Part shown: positions 38,618 to 48,023 of the stretch, piece after piece | How positions within the stretch are numbered: position 1 is the first letter of the stretch | Layout of the letters: each line of letters opens with the position of its first letter | NCBI RefSeq assembly: GCF_027924605.1 | Contig: NZ_AP027042.1 | Coordinates: 3,201,524-3,265,523, forward strand | Source of the DNA: Dyella sp. GSA-30 | GTDB lineage: Bacteria; Pseudomonadota; Gammaproteobacteria; Xanthomonadales; Rhodanobacteraceae | DNA length: 64,000 nt | Direction: 5' to 3' | Made by a program: the position numbers and the translations under genes | The notes under the pieces: generated by a model | Databases searched by the model: none | Seen by the model: only the letters and a program-made list of their open reading frames with translations | Told to the model about the DNA's origin: nothing

Positions 38618-38713
38618 TCCACGCGCCAAACGCATTGCGGCTCCGGCCTGCGTTTGGCACAGTGCCTTGTCGCCCAACTGTCATGGGCCTACCCGATTCG
38701 CCGCTGGGAACGC

Positions 38714-41700
38714 ATGCGCCTTACCACGATAAAACTCGCCGGTTTCAAGTCCTTCGTCGACCCGACCACCCTGCATCTGCCGAGCAATATGACCGGCGTG
38801 GTGGGGCCGAACGGCTGCGGCAAGTCCAATATCATCGATGCGATTCGCTGGGTGATGGGCGAAAGCGCCGCCAGCCGCCTGCGTGGCGATTCGCTGACCG
38901 ACGTGATCTTCTCCGGCTCCAATGCGCGCAAGCCGGTGGGCCAGGCCACGGTCGAGCTGATCTTCGACAACTCCGACGGCACCATCCAGGGCGAATACGG
39001 GCAGTACGCCGAAATCTCGGTCAAGCGTCAGGTGACCCGCGACGGGCAGTCGGGCTACTTCTTGAATGGTGCGCGCTGCCGTCGTCGCGACATCACCGAT
39101 CTGTTCCTCGGCACCGGTCTGGGACCGCGCAGCTACTCGATCATCGAGCAGGGCATGATCAGCCAGATCGTCGAGGCCGCGCCCGATGAGCTGCGCACGC
39201 ACCTGGAAGAAGCCGCCGGCATCTCCAAGTACAAGGAGCGCCGGAAGGAAACCGAGAGCCGTATCAAGTCCACCCGGGAAAACCTCGACCGCGTGCGCGA
39301 CGTGCGCGACGAAGTGGACAAGCAGCTCGAACACTTGAACCGTCAGGCGCGTGCCGCCGAGCGCTGGAAGGCGTTCAAGGAGGAGCAGGTACGCAAGGAA
39401 GCCGAACTGCGCGCGCTGGAATACCGCGGCCTGAAGGGTCAGCACGACGGCGAAGGCGCCAGCCTGTCCGCCGCCGAAACCGAGATCGAAAAGCGCCTCG
39501 CCGAGCAGCGCCATATCGAAGCGCAGCTGGAAAGCGTGCGCGAGCGTCATACCGGCGCCAGCGAACACCTCAACAGCGTCCAGGGCGAGGTCTACAAGGT
39601 CGGCGCCGAGATCGCGCGCGTCGAACAGCAGGTGCGCTACAACCGCGAAACCGCCGACCGCCTGCAACGTGCGCAGAGCGATGCCGAGCGCGAACAGGCT
39701 GAACTGGCCGAGCACATCGCCAACGATCGCCAACAGATCGAAACGCTGCGCACCGCGCTGGCCGAAGGCGAGCCGCGCCTGGAAGCGCTGCAGCAGATGC
39801 AGGACGACACCTCCGAAGCGCAGCGCGATACCGAAACCAAGCTGGCCGACTGGCAGCAACGCTGGGACGGCTACACGCGCACGGCTGGTGAAGCCAGTCG
39901 CGCGGCGGAAGTCGAGCGCACCAAGCTGGCCTATCTCGATCGCCAGGCCGTCGATCTGGCCAAGCGTCGCGAAGCGCTGGAATCGGAGCAGAAAGCCACC
40001 GACGTGGCGGCGCTCGATGCCGCCGCCGAGCAGTTGCATACCGAACACGATACCCAGCGCGAGCGTGTCGAATCGCTCGGCACCTTGCTCGACACGCACA
40101 AGCTCAGCCATGAGAAGGTGCTTGACGAAGAACGCCAGGTGCAGTCCGCACTGAACGAAGCGCGTCAGCAATTGCAGACCGCACGCGGCCGTCAGGCCTC
40201 GCTCGAAGCCTTGCAGCATGCGGCGCTCGGCCAGGAAGAAAGCGCGGCCAGCGGTTGGCTGTCGCGCCTGGGCCTGGACAAGTCGCGCCGGTTGGGCGAA
40301 GCCCTGCAGGTCGACGCCGGTTGGGAAACGGCGGTCGAGACTGCCCTGATCGGTTTTATCGACAGCGTGCTGGTCGATGGCGCGAGCCACGTCGCAGGCG
40401 AATTCGCCGGACTGGAAAACGCCGACATCGCCTTGATCGATGCCGCCGAAGGTAGTGCTGGCGCGCCCGGCACCCTGGGCGCGCATGTGCGTGGCCCCGC
40501 AGCGGCGATCGCACTGCTCAACCAGGTCTATGCCGCTGAAACGTTGAGCGACGCGCAGCAGCGCGCCACTGGCTTGTCGGGCACGCAATCGGTCATGACG
40601 CGCCAGGGCGAATGGCTGGGTGCCGGTTGGGCGCGCCTGTTGCGCGGTCAGGGCAATCAGGTTGGCGTATTGGCGCGCGAACGCGAAATGCGCACGCTGG
40701 CCGAGCAGATCGTCACGCTTGAAGCGCGCATCGACGAACTGACCGAGCAGCTCGATCAGCTGCGTACCGACAAGTTCGAGGCCGAACGCGCGCGCGACGA
40801 CGCGCAGCGCGAGCTGTACAACGCGCACCGTCGCCAATCCGAACTCGCCGGCCAGCTGCAAAGTCACCGTGGCAAGGTCGAGACGGCACGCGCTCGCTCG
40901 GAAAAAGTCAGCGGCGAGCTGAGCGACCTGATCGCTCAGGTCGATGAATTGCAAAGCAGTACGCGCGAAGCGCGGGCACGCCTGGACGAATCGGTCGGCA
41001 ACATGGGCGACCTGGAAGACCAGCGTCGCGAACTGGAAAACGAGCGGCGCGCCTTGCTCGAATCGCGCGAAGAAGCGCGCATGAATGCACGCGAGGCAGC
41101 TGACCAGGCGCATGCATTGGCCTTGAGCATGGAATCGAAGCGTTCCTCGCTGAGCTCGCTCGAGCAAGCGTTGGCGCGTATGGATTCGCAGCATCGTCAG
41201 GTCGAGATGCGCCGTAACGAGATCGTCGAGCAGTTGGCGGCCGGCACCGATCCGATCGCCGAGCTGGAAGCCGAGCGTCAGACCTATCTCGATCAGCGCC
41301 TGCTGGTGGACAAGCAATTGGTCGAAGCGCGTCGCGCGCTCGACGACTGCGACGCCGAATTCCGTCGCCTGGATCAGGAGCGCCAGCGCACCGAGCAATC
41401 GTTGAACGGGCTGCGTGAAAAGCTCTCGGAGAAGCGCCTCGCCGCGCAGGCACTGCAGCTACGCGCGCAGCAGCTGGCCGAAGCGATCACTGCCTCGGGC
41501 CTGGAACTCGATGCATTGCTGACCGAGCTGGCCGAAGACGCCGATGCCGGCCAGTGGCGCAAGGACCTGGGCGATCTGGCGCAGAAGATCCAACGCCTGG
41601 AGCCGGTCAACCTGGCCGCGATCCAGGAGCACGCCGAACAAAGCGAGCGCAAGACCTATCTGGACAACCAGCTGGGCGATCTGACCAGCGCACTGGAAAC

Positions 41701-42214
41701 CCTCGAAGGCGCAATCAAGAAGATCGATCGTGAGACCCGCCAGCGCTTCAAGGAAACCTTCGATCGCGTCAATGCCGGCGTACAGGAGCTGTTCCCGCGT
41801 CTGTTCGGTGGCGGCCATGCCTACCTGGAGCTGACCGGCGACGATCTGCTCGATACTGGCGTGGCCATCATGGCGCGCCCGCCCGGCAAGCGCGTGTCGA
41901 ATATCACGCTGCTCTCCGGCGGCGAGAAGGCGTTGACCGCCGTCTCGCTGGTGTTCGCCATCTTCGGTCTGAACCCCGCACCGTTCTGTCTGCTGGACGA
42001 GGTGGACGCGCCGCTGGACGAAGCCAACGTCGGTCGCTTCTCGAACATGGTCAAGGAGATGAGCGAAAAGGTGCAGTTCATCTTTGTCAGCCATAACAAG
42101 GCCACCATGGAGGCCGCCTCGCAATTGTGCGGCGTCACCATGCGCGAGCCCGGTGTGTCGCGTCTGGTGCAGGTGGATCTGGCCGAAGCGGCTAAACTTG
42201 CCGGAGCAGCTTGA
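38714..42214 (+). CDS. smc: Chromosome segregation ATPase SMC
   Basis: SMC dimers with ScpA and ScpB extrude and condense chromosomal DNA. The 1,166-aa protein has Walker A GPNGCGKSN at 31-39, long coiled coils (about 165-500 and 660-1000), a glycine-containing hinge near 510-640, and C-terminal signature LLSGGEKALTA and Walker B LLDEVDAPLDEAN. Start 38714 gives MRLTTIKLAGFKSF, the family N-terminus; upstream in-frame starts lie in untranslated sequence. zipA follows 12 bases after the stop. Confidence 0.97.
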   Translation: MRLTTIKLAGFKSFVDPTTLHLPSNMTGVVGPNGCGKSNIIDAIRWVMGESAASRLRGDSLTDVIFSGSNARKPVGQATVELIFDNSDGTIQGEYGQYAEISVKRQVTRDGQSGYFLNGARCRRRDITDLFLGTGLGPRSYSIIEQGMISQIVEAAPDELRTHLEEAAGISKYKERRKETESRIKSTRENLDRVRDVRDEVDKQLEHLNRQARAAERWKAFKEEQVRKEAELRALEYRGLKGQHDGEGASLSAAETEIEKRLAEQRHIEAQLESVRERHTGASEHLNSVQGEVYKVGAEIARVEQQVRYNRETADRLQRAQSDAEREQAELAEHIANDRQQIETLRTALAEGEPRLEALQQMQDDTSEAQRDTETKLADWQQRWDGYTRTAGEASRAAEVERTKLAYLDRQAVDLAKRREALESEQKATDVAALDAAAEQLHTEHDTQRERVESLGTLLDTHKLSHEKVLDEERQVQSALNEARQQLQTARGRQASLEALQHAALGQEESAASGWLSRLGLDKSRRLGEALQVDAGWETAVETALIGFIDSVLVDGASHVAGEFAGLENADIALIDAAEGSAGAPGTLGAHVRGPAAAIALLNQVYAAETLSDAQQRATGLSGTQSVMTRQGEWLGAGWARLLRGQGNQVGVLAREREMRTLAEQIVTLEARIDELTEQLDQLRTDKFEAERARDDAQRELYNAHRRQSELAGQLQSHRGKVETARARSEKVSGELSDLIAQVDELQSSTREARARLDESVGNMGDLEDQRRELENERRALLESREEARMNAREAADQAHALALSMESKRSSLSSLEQALARMDSQHRQVEMRRNEIVEQLAAGTDPIAELEAERQTYLDQRLLVDKQLVEARRALDDCDAEFRRLDQERQRTEQSLNGLREKLSEKRLAAQALQLRAQQLAEAITASGLELDALLTELAEDADAGQWRKDLGDLAQKIQRLEPVNLAAIQEHAEQSERKTYLDNQLGDLTSALETLEGAIKKIDRETRQRFKETFDRVNAGVQELFPRLFGGGHAYLELTGDDLLDTGVAIMARPPGKRVSNITLLSGGEKALTAVSLVFAIFGLNPAPFCLLDEVDAPLDEANVGRFSNMVKEMSEKVQFIFVSHNKATMEAASQLCGVTMREPGVSRLVQVDLAEAAKLAGAA

Positions 42215-42226
42215 GGAGCTATGGTC

Positions 42227-43252
42227 ATGAGGATCGAACCCATCATCGCATTCGCCTGGAATCCCGCCGTAGGCATTCCGTTGGCCATTGTCGGATTGAT
42301 CGTGGTGGCGCTGATCTGGTTGTTCGGACAGCCCAAGAAAGAGCAGGGCACGCGCCGCCCATCGCCTGAGGCACCGCGTGGCGAGCGCCGCGAACCGAGC
42401 TTCGGCGACGAGGCGATCGATAGCGATCATCTTTCTTTCAGCGCGCTCGACGAAGAAGAACACGGTCACGAGCCGGTCATTGGCGACAAACCCGCACAGG
42501 GCGAGTTGGAAATGGGGCTGCGCGGCGAGCTGGAGCGTCTCGGTGCCGCACTGGCCGGCGATCGCGGCCGCGTGACCGCCGCACCGTTGCCCAAGCCGAC
42601 TGGCCACGCCGCATCGATCGTCGATGCGCTGCGCGCGCCGTCGATGCCCGAGGATGGCTTGATCGAACCCAAGCCCATCGTGTCGCCATCGATGGCTGCG
42701 CCGGTTCCCGCACCCGCACCCGTTGCTGCACCGGCGCCCGCTCCGGCACCGGTACAGCCAAAGACACCTGCGCGCTCCGACCTGGGACGTCGCCCGGTGC
42801 AGATGCCGGTGGAGCGTATCGTCACGTTGTTCATGGTGGCGCGCGAAGGTTCGCTGTTCAACGGTGCCGACCTGATCGTCGCCGCCGAAAAGGCCGGCCT
42901 CGAATTCGGCGACATGGGCATCTATCATCGACTGGTCGACGGCAAGCGCGAGCTCGGCCCGATCTTCAGCGTGGCGAACATGCTCAAGCCGGGTAATTTC
43001 GACCTGGGTCGGCTCGATGCCCTGCATACGCCGGGCCTGAGTTTCTTCATGACGTTGCCTGCGCCGATCCCTGCGCTCGATGCATGGGATGCCATGTTGC
43101 CGACCGCACAACGGTTGGCCGAGCTGCTCGACGGACAGGTGCTCGATGAAGAACGCAACGCGCTAGGCCGTCAACGCATTGCACACATTCGTGATGAACT
43201 GCGTGGTTGGGATCGCGACCACGAAGGCAAGGAAATCACTTTCGGACGCTGA
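42227..43252 (+). CDS. zipA: Cell division protein ZipA
   Basis: ZipA anchors FtsZ to the inner membrane. The 341-aa protein has an N-terminal membrane helix (about 14-33, GIPLAIVGLIVVALIWLF), a basic then acidic segment, a Pro/Ala-rich linker (about 145-185), and the C-terminal FtsZ-binding domain (about 205-341; VARxGxxFNGADLIVAAE-like, YHRLVDG, FFMTLPAP). Position behind smc is diagnostic. GAGGAG fits ATG 42227; ATG 42221 is an alternative. ligA, the usual next gene, is absent. Confidence 0.93.
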   Translation: MRIEPIIAFAWNPAVGIPLAIVGLIVVALIWLFGQPKKEQGTRRPSPEAPRGERREPSFGDEAIDSDHLSFSALDEEEHGHEPVIGDKPAQGELEMGLRGELERLGAALAGDRGRVTAAPLPKPTGHAASIVDALRAPSMPEDGLIEPKPIVSPSMAAPVPAPAPVAAPAPAPAPVQPKTPARSDLGRRPVQMPVERIVTLFMVAREGSLFNGADLIVAAEKAGLEFGDMGIYHRLVDGKRELGPIFSVANMLKPGNFDLGRLDALHTPGLSFFMTLPAPIPALDAWDAMLPTAQRLAELLDGQVLDEERNALGRQRIAHIRDELRGWDRDHEGKEITFGR

Positions 43253-43275
43253 TCCGAACCACGACAGAAATAGCG

Positions 43276-43301
43276 AAACGCCGCCTCAGGGCGGCGTTTT
43301 T
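43276..43301 (+). terminator. Terminator after zipA
   Basis: AAACGCCGCC, loop TCAG, GGCGGCGTTT (43276-43299) with five consecutive Ts to 43301: a 10-bp perfect stem closing the smc-zipA unit. Confidence 0.93.
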
Positions 43302-43313
43302 ATTTATGCCCTC

Positions 43314-43397
43314 ACATGAACGCCGTCATTCATGTCTGTCACTGCGATGTGGATATGGCGTGGTTGCGCCATAACGCCTCACATCGCGATTCATGAA
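43314..43397. promoter_or_regulatory. Cluster of palindromes upstream of the outer-membrane protein gene
   Basis: ACATGAA/TTCATGT (43314-43335) is followed by a nested structure: outer GCGATGTG/CACATCGC (43344-43387) enclosing TATGGCG/CGCCATA (43354-43373). The palindrome TTCATGAA follows near 43390. It could be a structured leader or a set of binding sites; the role is unknown. Confidence 0.5.
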
Positions 43398-43505
43398 AGT
43401 GATCGCTCGTTTGGAACCACGTAGGCATTTGTCTCACACAGCGCCAACGCGATGTGCACGTTTCGATTCATACATTCGTTCCAACTTTGTCAGGGAGCGG
43501 AACCG

Positions 43506-44363
43506 ATGAAATCATGTTTGACCAAACCCTTTGGATCACGCGCAGCAGGATGCCTGATGCTCGTTTTGCCGATGGCTGTTGCGAGCACGAGTGCTTTTGC
43601 CGATGACGATTTTTCGCATTCGCCGGCACTTGATCGCGTAAGCATCTGGGTAGGTGGTTACTACGCCAAGACCGATACCAATATCGGTGCCAGCGATAAA
43701 AGCGATCAAATCAAGGGTCACGTCAATCTCGAGGATGCTCTGGGATTCAACGAGCACAAGACCGTACCGCGCGCGCGCGTGGACCTGTTGTTGGGCGAAC
43801 ATCAGGGTCTTTCGTTTGACTACTACAGCATTGATCGCAGCCGCAGCAAAACGCTGACGCAGGATATCAGCTACGGCGGTAACGACTATCTCGCCTCGGC
43901 ACAGGTGCGCGGCAAGCTCGATTTCAACTTCGGCAGCGCCGCGTATCGCTGGTGGTTCGGTACTGGCAACGACGTATTCGGGGTAGGTCTCGGTGCGGCG
44001 TACTACGGCGTGCATGCGAGCATTCGCGGGCAGGCCTCGCTCAATGGCGAGACCGCACAAGCCTATACCAGCGCGGACGAAACTGCCTGGGCACCGATGC
44101 TTCAGCTAGGTTGGCGCCACGCGTTCAGCGACAACTTGCGCATGTATATCGATGCGTCAGGGGTCAAGAAGAACGGCAGCGATCTGGGCGGGCATATCTA
44201 TAACGGAGCGGTAGGCCTGGAATGGTTCCCGTGGCATAACGTGGGCTTCGGTGCCGAATACAACTACACGCGCATCAAGCTGCATCAGGATCATCACAAC
44301 TTCAACGACAGTCTGGATATGAAGTTGAACGGGCCGTCGGCATACGTGCGCTTCCGTTTCTGA
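43506..44363 (+). CDS. Outer-membrane beta-barrel protein
   Basis: The 285-aa protein has a signal peptide cleaved near SAFA-DDD (residue 33), alternating hydrophobic strands, and the terminal phenylalanine (YVRFRF) that marks substrates of the BAM complex. Motifs such as VWVGGYY-like start, DYYSIDRSRS, and GAVGLEWFPWHNVGFGAEYN suggest an 8- to 12-stranded barrel. No specific substrate is apparent. CAGGGAGCGG lies upstream of the ATG. The intergenic DNA before it is rich in palindromes. Confidence 0.82.
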   Translation: MKSCLTKPFGSRAAGCLMLVLPMAVASTSAFADDDFSHSPALDRVSIWVGGYYAKTDTNIGASDKSDQIKGHVNLEDALGFNEHKTVPRARVDLLLGEHQGLSFDYYSIDRSRSKTLTQDISYGGNDYLASAQVRGKLDFNFGSAAYRWWFGTGNDVFGVGLGAAYYGVHASIRGQASLNGETAQAYTSADETAWAPMLQLGWRHAFSDNLRMYIDASGVKKNGSDLGGHIYNGAVGLEWFPWHNVGFGAEYNYTRIKLHQDHHNFNDSLDMKLNGPSAYVRFRF

Positions 44364-44380
44364 TTCCGGAATACCTGCGC

Positions 44381-45486
44381 TCAGTAGGGGATGGCATGCC
44401 GCATGGCGCGGCGTGCCAGTTCTCTTGCGATGGATAAGCCGTCGCGCCCCAGCGGATGGCATGAGATGGATTCACGCACGCGTTGTGCCGCCGGAAAATC
44501 GCCGGCCTTTGCCAATAAGAGGCTATGTGCCAGCAGCCCGGACAGACAATCGCGGCTTAATCTCAGCGCCTGTGCCGCGTGGACTTCGGCGTCATCGACC
44601 TTGCCTTCATAAAGGCAGACGATGGCAAGGCCGCCATGCGCTTCGGCAAAGCCGTTGTCGACATGACAAGCTCGTTCGAAATGCGCGCGTGCTTGTACCA
44701 GGCATTGATTGAGCAGATGGACCCAGGCAGCCACTGCCCAGGCGTCGACGTGCTGTTCCAGCAGTAGGGCGGCCTGATCGAAACATGACGCTGCTGCCGC
44801 ATGATTTCCGAAGCCAAGCAGACACAGGCCTTCTCCCAGTCGGGCGCGTCCACTGTTCGGGTTCAACGACACGGCCTGCCGAAAAAACGCCAAGGCTGTT
44901 TGTCTATCCAGCACGTCGAGTGCGAGAAGGCCATTGGCTGTGCAGCCATCGGCGGTGCCATGCGCGCGGTCGGCGAACCGGTGCGCATCGCTGCAGCGGC
45001 CGGCATCGATCAACAGGTTGGCCAACAAACCGCAGATATCCTTTCTCAGTGTCGCGTGCGCCTGCAAGCGCATGCCAAGCTCGATCGAATCGTCCAGGCG
45101 ACCGAGTCGGTGCAAGGCACGCATCTTGAGAACGATGGCGGTGGGCACATCCCGCATGGTGTCATCGTCGATAAGCACGATGACCTGCTCATGGCAGCCT
45201 AACTGCGCATGAGCATAGGCGAGCTGGTAGGCGACTGCGAATCGCGGCCGCTCGCCGCGGCCATTTCCAGCGCGTGTACCGCCTCGTCCAGCCGGCCTTG
45301 TCCCATGAGACTCCGGCCGCGCAGTATCAGTAGCTCCGTGGGCAAGGGGCATTGCGCTTCGTAGCGAGCAAGCAGGGCATCGCATATCTCGTAATCACCC
45401 GATTGGCAGGCCTCCTGGGCGGTATGTGAGATCAGCCGCTTGTTCTCCATGAGATCGGTTTTGCTGCGGTGTGCCTGGAAAGTCAT
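44381..45486 (-). pseudogene. TPR-repeat protein gene split by a frameshift
   Basis: Two overlapping minus-strand frames look like one gene. The first (from about 45486 or 45450) encodes helices ending GRLDEAVHALEMAAASGRD; the second takes over with FAVAYQLAYAHAQLGCHEQ and runs to the TGA at 44381 with several TPR-like helix pairs (for example NPNSGRARLGEGLCLLGFGN). The frames join if one base is restored near 45243-45246, next to a GCGGCCGC palindrome. It is either a recent mutation or a sequencing error. The function of the intact protein is unknown; there is no signal peptide. Confidence 0.65.
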
Positions 45487-45641
45487 GGGACAAAGGTTCC
45501 AGCGAACGTGTAGAGATATCCATTGAACTAATACGAAAAGCATGGCTCAGAGGCCTTTTCTGATTCAGGCTTGTCAGGCTGCAATCGATCACTCATATTG
45601 AAACCCAGCTTCACAGTGGCGCCTGCCCAAAGCCGATACCC

Positions 45642-46598
45642 ATGGAACCCAGCGAAGGTCTATTGCGTCAGCATCAACTCGACGGCATGGCCGCCTTTCT
45701 GGCCGTGGCTGAAGAGAAAGGGTTTTCCGCCGCCGCCGTGCGTCTGGGGGTCTCGCCATCGGCGGTCAGCCAGGCGATTCGTCAGTTGGAGCAGCGCCTG
45801 GGCCTGCAGCTATTCAATCGCACGACCCGCAGTGTCAATTTGACCGAGGTCGGTGCACGTTATCTCGAGCGCATCCTGCCGGCAGTGCACGAACTGATGG
45901 CTGCCGCTGACGATCTTGGTGCCGAAGCCGAAAAGCCGGCCGGTCTGCTGCGCCTGAATGTTCCGCGGTCCGGCTATATGATCGCGCTACAACCGGTACT
46001 GAGAAAATTCCTGGCGGCTTATCCGGACATTCGCCTGGAAATCATCATCGAGAGCCAACTGATCGATATCGTCAGCCGAGGATTCGATGCGGGTATCCGC
46101 TTTGGCGACCTGGTCGAGCGCGATATGGTCGCGGTGAAAATCGGGCCGGCACTCAGCGCGCATATCGTGGCCTCACCCGATTATCTGGCACGCCGTGGTG
46201 TGCCGAAACATCCACGCGATCTGCTCGAGCACGAATGCATCAATTTTCGTCATGTCACCAGCGGTCAGATCGAACGCTGGGAGTTCGAGAAGGACGGCGA
46301 AAAAATCGAGCTCAATGTCGGTGGCCGCCTGACTTTCAACGATTCGGCGGCGTTGACCCAGGCTGCGCTGGACGGCCTGGGTATCGCTTACATGATCAAC
46401 GGCTATATCGATCGCTTTATCGACGATGGTCGACTGGTGCGTGTGCTTGGCGATTGGAGCCCGCCGCTTGACGGCTTGTATCTTTATTTTCCCGATCGCC
46501 GCGGCGTGCCACCGAAACTGCGCGCCCTGATCGACTTCTTGCGCAGCGAGCCAGCGACAGAACATCCGGCGACCAATGTTTGGGTAGTGAGCGAATAA
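45642..46598 (+). CDS. LysR-type transcriptional regulator
   Basis: The 318-aa protein has an N-terminal winged helix-turn-helix (about 14-70; FSAAAVRLGVSPSAVSQAIRQ is one residue past the usual core, LNLTEVG-type end) and a substrate-binding domain of the type seen in CrgA/DmlR-like regulators (RLNVPRSG, FDAGIRFGDLVERDMVAVKIGP). Such regulators commonly act on nearby oxidoreductases; the AKR and SDR genes downstream at 46823-49778 are candidate targets, by position only. Confidence 0.9.
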   Translation: MEPSEGLLRQHQLDGMAAFLAVAEEKGFSAAAVRLGVSPSAVSQAIRQLEQRLGLQLFNRTTRSVNLTEVGARYLERILPAVHELMAAADDLGAEAEKPAGLLRLNVPRSGYMIALQPVLRKFLAAYPDIRLEIIIESQLIDIVSRGFDAGIRFGDLVERDMVAVKIGPALSAHIVASPDYLARRGVPKHPRDLLEHECINFRHVTSGQIERWEFEKDGEKIELNVGGRLTFNDSAALTQAALDGLGIAYMINGYIDRFIDDGRLVRVLGDWSPPLDGLYLYFPDRRGVPPKLRALIDFLRSEPATEHPATNVWVVSE

Positions 46599-46606
46599 GG
46601 GAAATC

Positions 46607-46757
46607 TTCAATAGCCTCAGTTTTTATTATCGTCATCCCGGCGCAGGCCGGGATTCAGTGGCTTCAGTTTCCGATCTTCGCGATAGAGCGAAGTTTTGTT
46701 GGCTCTCGCGATAACCGATCACAAGGCCACTGGATCCCGGCCTGCGCCGGGATGACG
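46607..46757. repeat. Composite REP/MITE-like element, copy 2
   Basis: The core (46632-46757) is nearly the same as that at 34679-34803, including the internal stretch GCGATAGAGCGAAG and GGCTCTCGCGATAACC. The left flank TTCAATAGCCTCAG is a degenerate form of the terminal repeat; the right flank is not conserved. Confidence 0.85.
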
Positions 46758-46822
46758 ACTAGGAGGTCATTCGCGTTTCCAAAAAGTTGCTTCCGCGATG
46801 GGGGATTTAAAAGCCGAATCAA

Positions 46823-47800
46823 TCAAAACCCCGCCACGCGATGCGGCACATACGGTGCCTCCAGCACAGCGATCTCCTCGTCGGTCAATTCCAGTGACAG
46901 CGCAGCTATCGCATCGTCCAGGTGGTGTGATTTGGACGCACCGACGATCGGTGCGGTCACCGGAGACTTCTGCGCCACCCAGGCCAAAGCGACCTGTGCA
47001 CGCGGCACGCCCCGCGCTTGTGCAATCTTCGCCACGGCATCGACCACGCGTTTGTCCGCTTCGGCCGTAGCGTCGTAGAGCGTACGTCCATACACATCGT
47101 TTTCCTGTCGCTCGCTGGTTTCATCCCACTCGCGCGTCAGGCGTCCGCGTGCAAGCGGGCTCCAGGGGATCACGGCAATGCCCATGTCTTCGCAGAAGCC
47201 AAGCATTTCCCGCTCCTCCTCGCGATAGAGCAGGTTAAGGTGGTTCTGCATGCTGACAAAGGGCGTCCAGCCATTGAGGTGCGAGGTATAGATCGCCTTG
47301 GCAAACTGCCAGGCATGCATCGACGACGCGCCGATATAGCGTGCCTTGCCCGCCTTCACCACGTCATGCAGCGCTTCGAGCGTCTCCTCGATGGGCGTGG
47401 AATGGTCCCAGCGGTGGATCTGATACAGGTCGACATAGTCGGTGCCGAGTCGGCGCAGGCTGTGGTCGATCTCGGTCATGATCGCCTTGCGCGACAAGCC
47501 GGCGCCGTTCGGCCCCGGCCGCATCCGATTGAATACCTTGGTGGCCAGCACGATGTCTTCGCGGCGTGAAAAGTCGCGAATGGCGCGCCCGACGATTTCC
47601 TCGGAGCTGCCGTCGGAATAGACGTTGGCGGTATCGAGGAAATTGATACCTGCCTCCAGAGCCTGCCTGATCAAAGGGCGACTCTTTTCCTCGTCAAGCG
47701 TCCAGGTGTGATTGCCGCGATCCGGAGCACCGTAGGTCATGCAGCCCAGGCAAATCCGTGACACTTCCAGGCCGGTAGAGCCGAACTTCACATATTCCAT
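46823..47800 (-). CDS. Aldo/keto reductase
   Basis: The 325-aa NADPH-dependent oxidoreductase has the AKR tetrad Asp56, Tyr61 (FLDTANVYSDG), Lys88 (LATKVF) and His129 (LYQIHRWD), and the cofactor-binding end IVGASKSHHLDDA. The closest general type is the YajO/AKR11-12-like group (MEYVKFGSTGLEVSRICLGCMT-like opening). The substrate is unknown. It is divergent from the SDR gene, with a 223-base intergenic region. Confidence 0.92.
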   Translation of the reverse strand: MEYVKFGSTGLEVSRICLGCMTYGAPDRGNHTWTLDEEKSRPLIRQALEAGINFLDTANVYSDGSSEEIVGRAIRDFSRREDIVLATKVFNRMRPGPNGAGLSRKAIMTEIDHSLRRLGTDYVDLYQIHRWDHSTPIEETLEALHDVVKAGKARYIGASSMHAWQFAKAIYTSHLNGWTPFVSMQNHLNLLYREEEREMLGFCEDMGIAVIPWSPLARGRLTREWDETSERQENDVYGRTLYDATAEADKRVVDAVAKIAQARGVPRAQVALAWVAQKSPVTAPIVGASKSHHLDDAIAALSLELTDEEIAVLEAPYVPHRVAGF

Positions 47801-48023
47801 GAGGATTCCTTGCGCAAACTCGTTGAGTAGATGGCGGCCGGACCGCTTGCGTGGAGCCTAACCCGCCCCAAGTGTCTATGGAATGCACAAATCGCGGATG
47901 GGCTTTGAAGCAGCGGTAACGAATGATTATCCACCGCAGCTTCAAAAGGCATCGCGAGCAACCTGGGTTATCGGCAGGGAGAGCGCGTCTTAGCATGCGC
48001 TTTCCTTTTCGGTGGAGACAGCT

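Noticed and set aside
38681-41398. A 905-codon minus-strand frame opposite smc
   Set aside because: SMC coiled-coil codons create long open antisense frames in GC-rich DNA. No domain or ribosome-binding site supports it.
45245-45260. Programmed -1 frameshift in the TPR gene
   Set aside because: There is no slippery heptamer (X XXY YYZ) and no downstream pseudoknot; a point indel is simpler.
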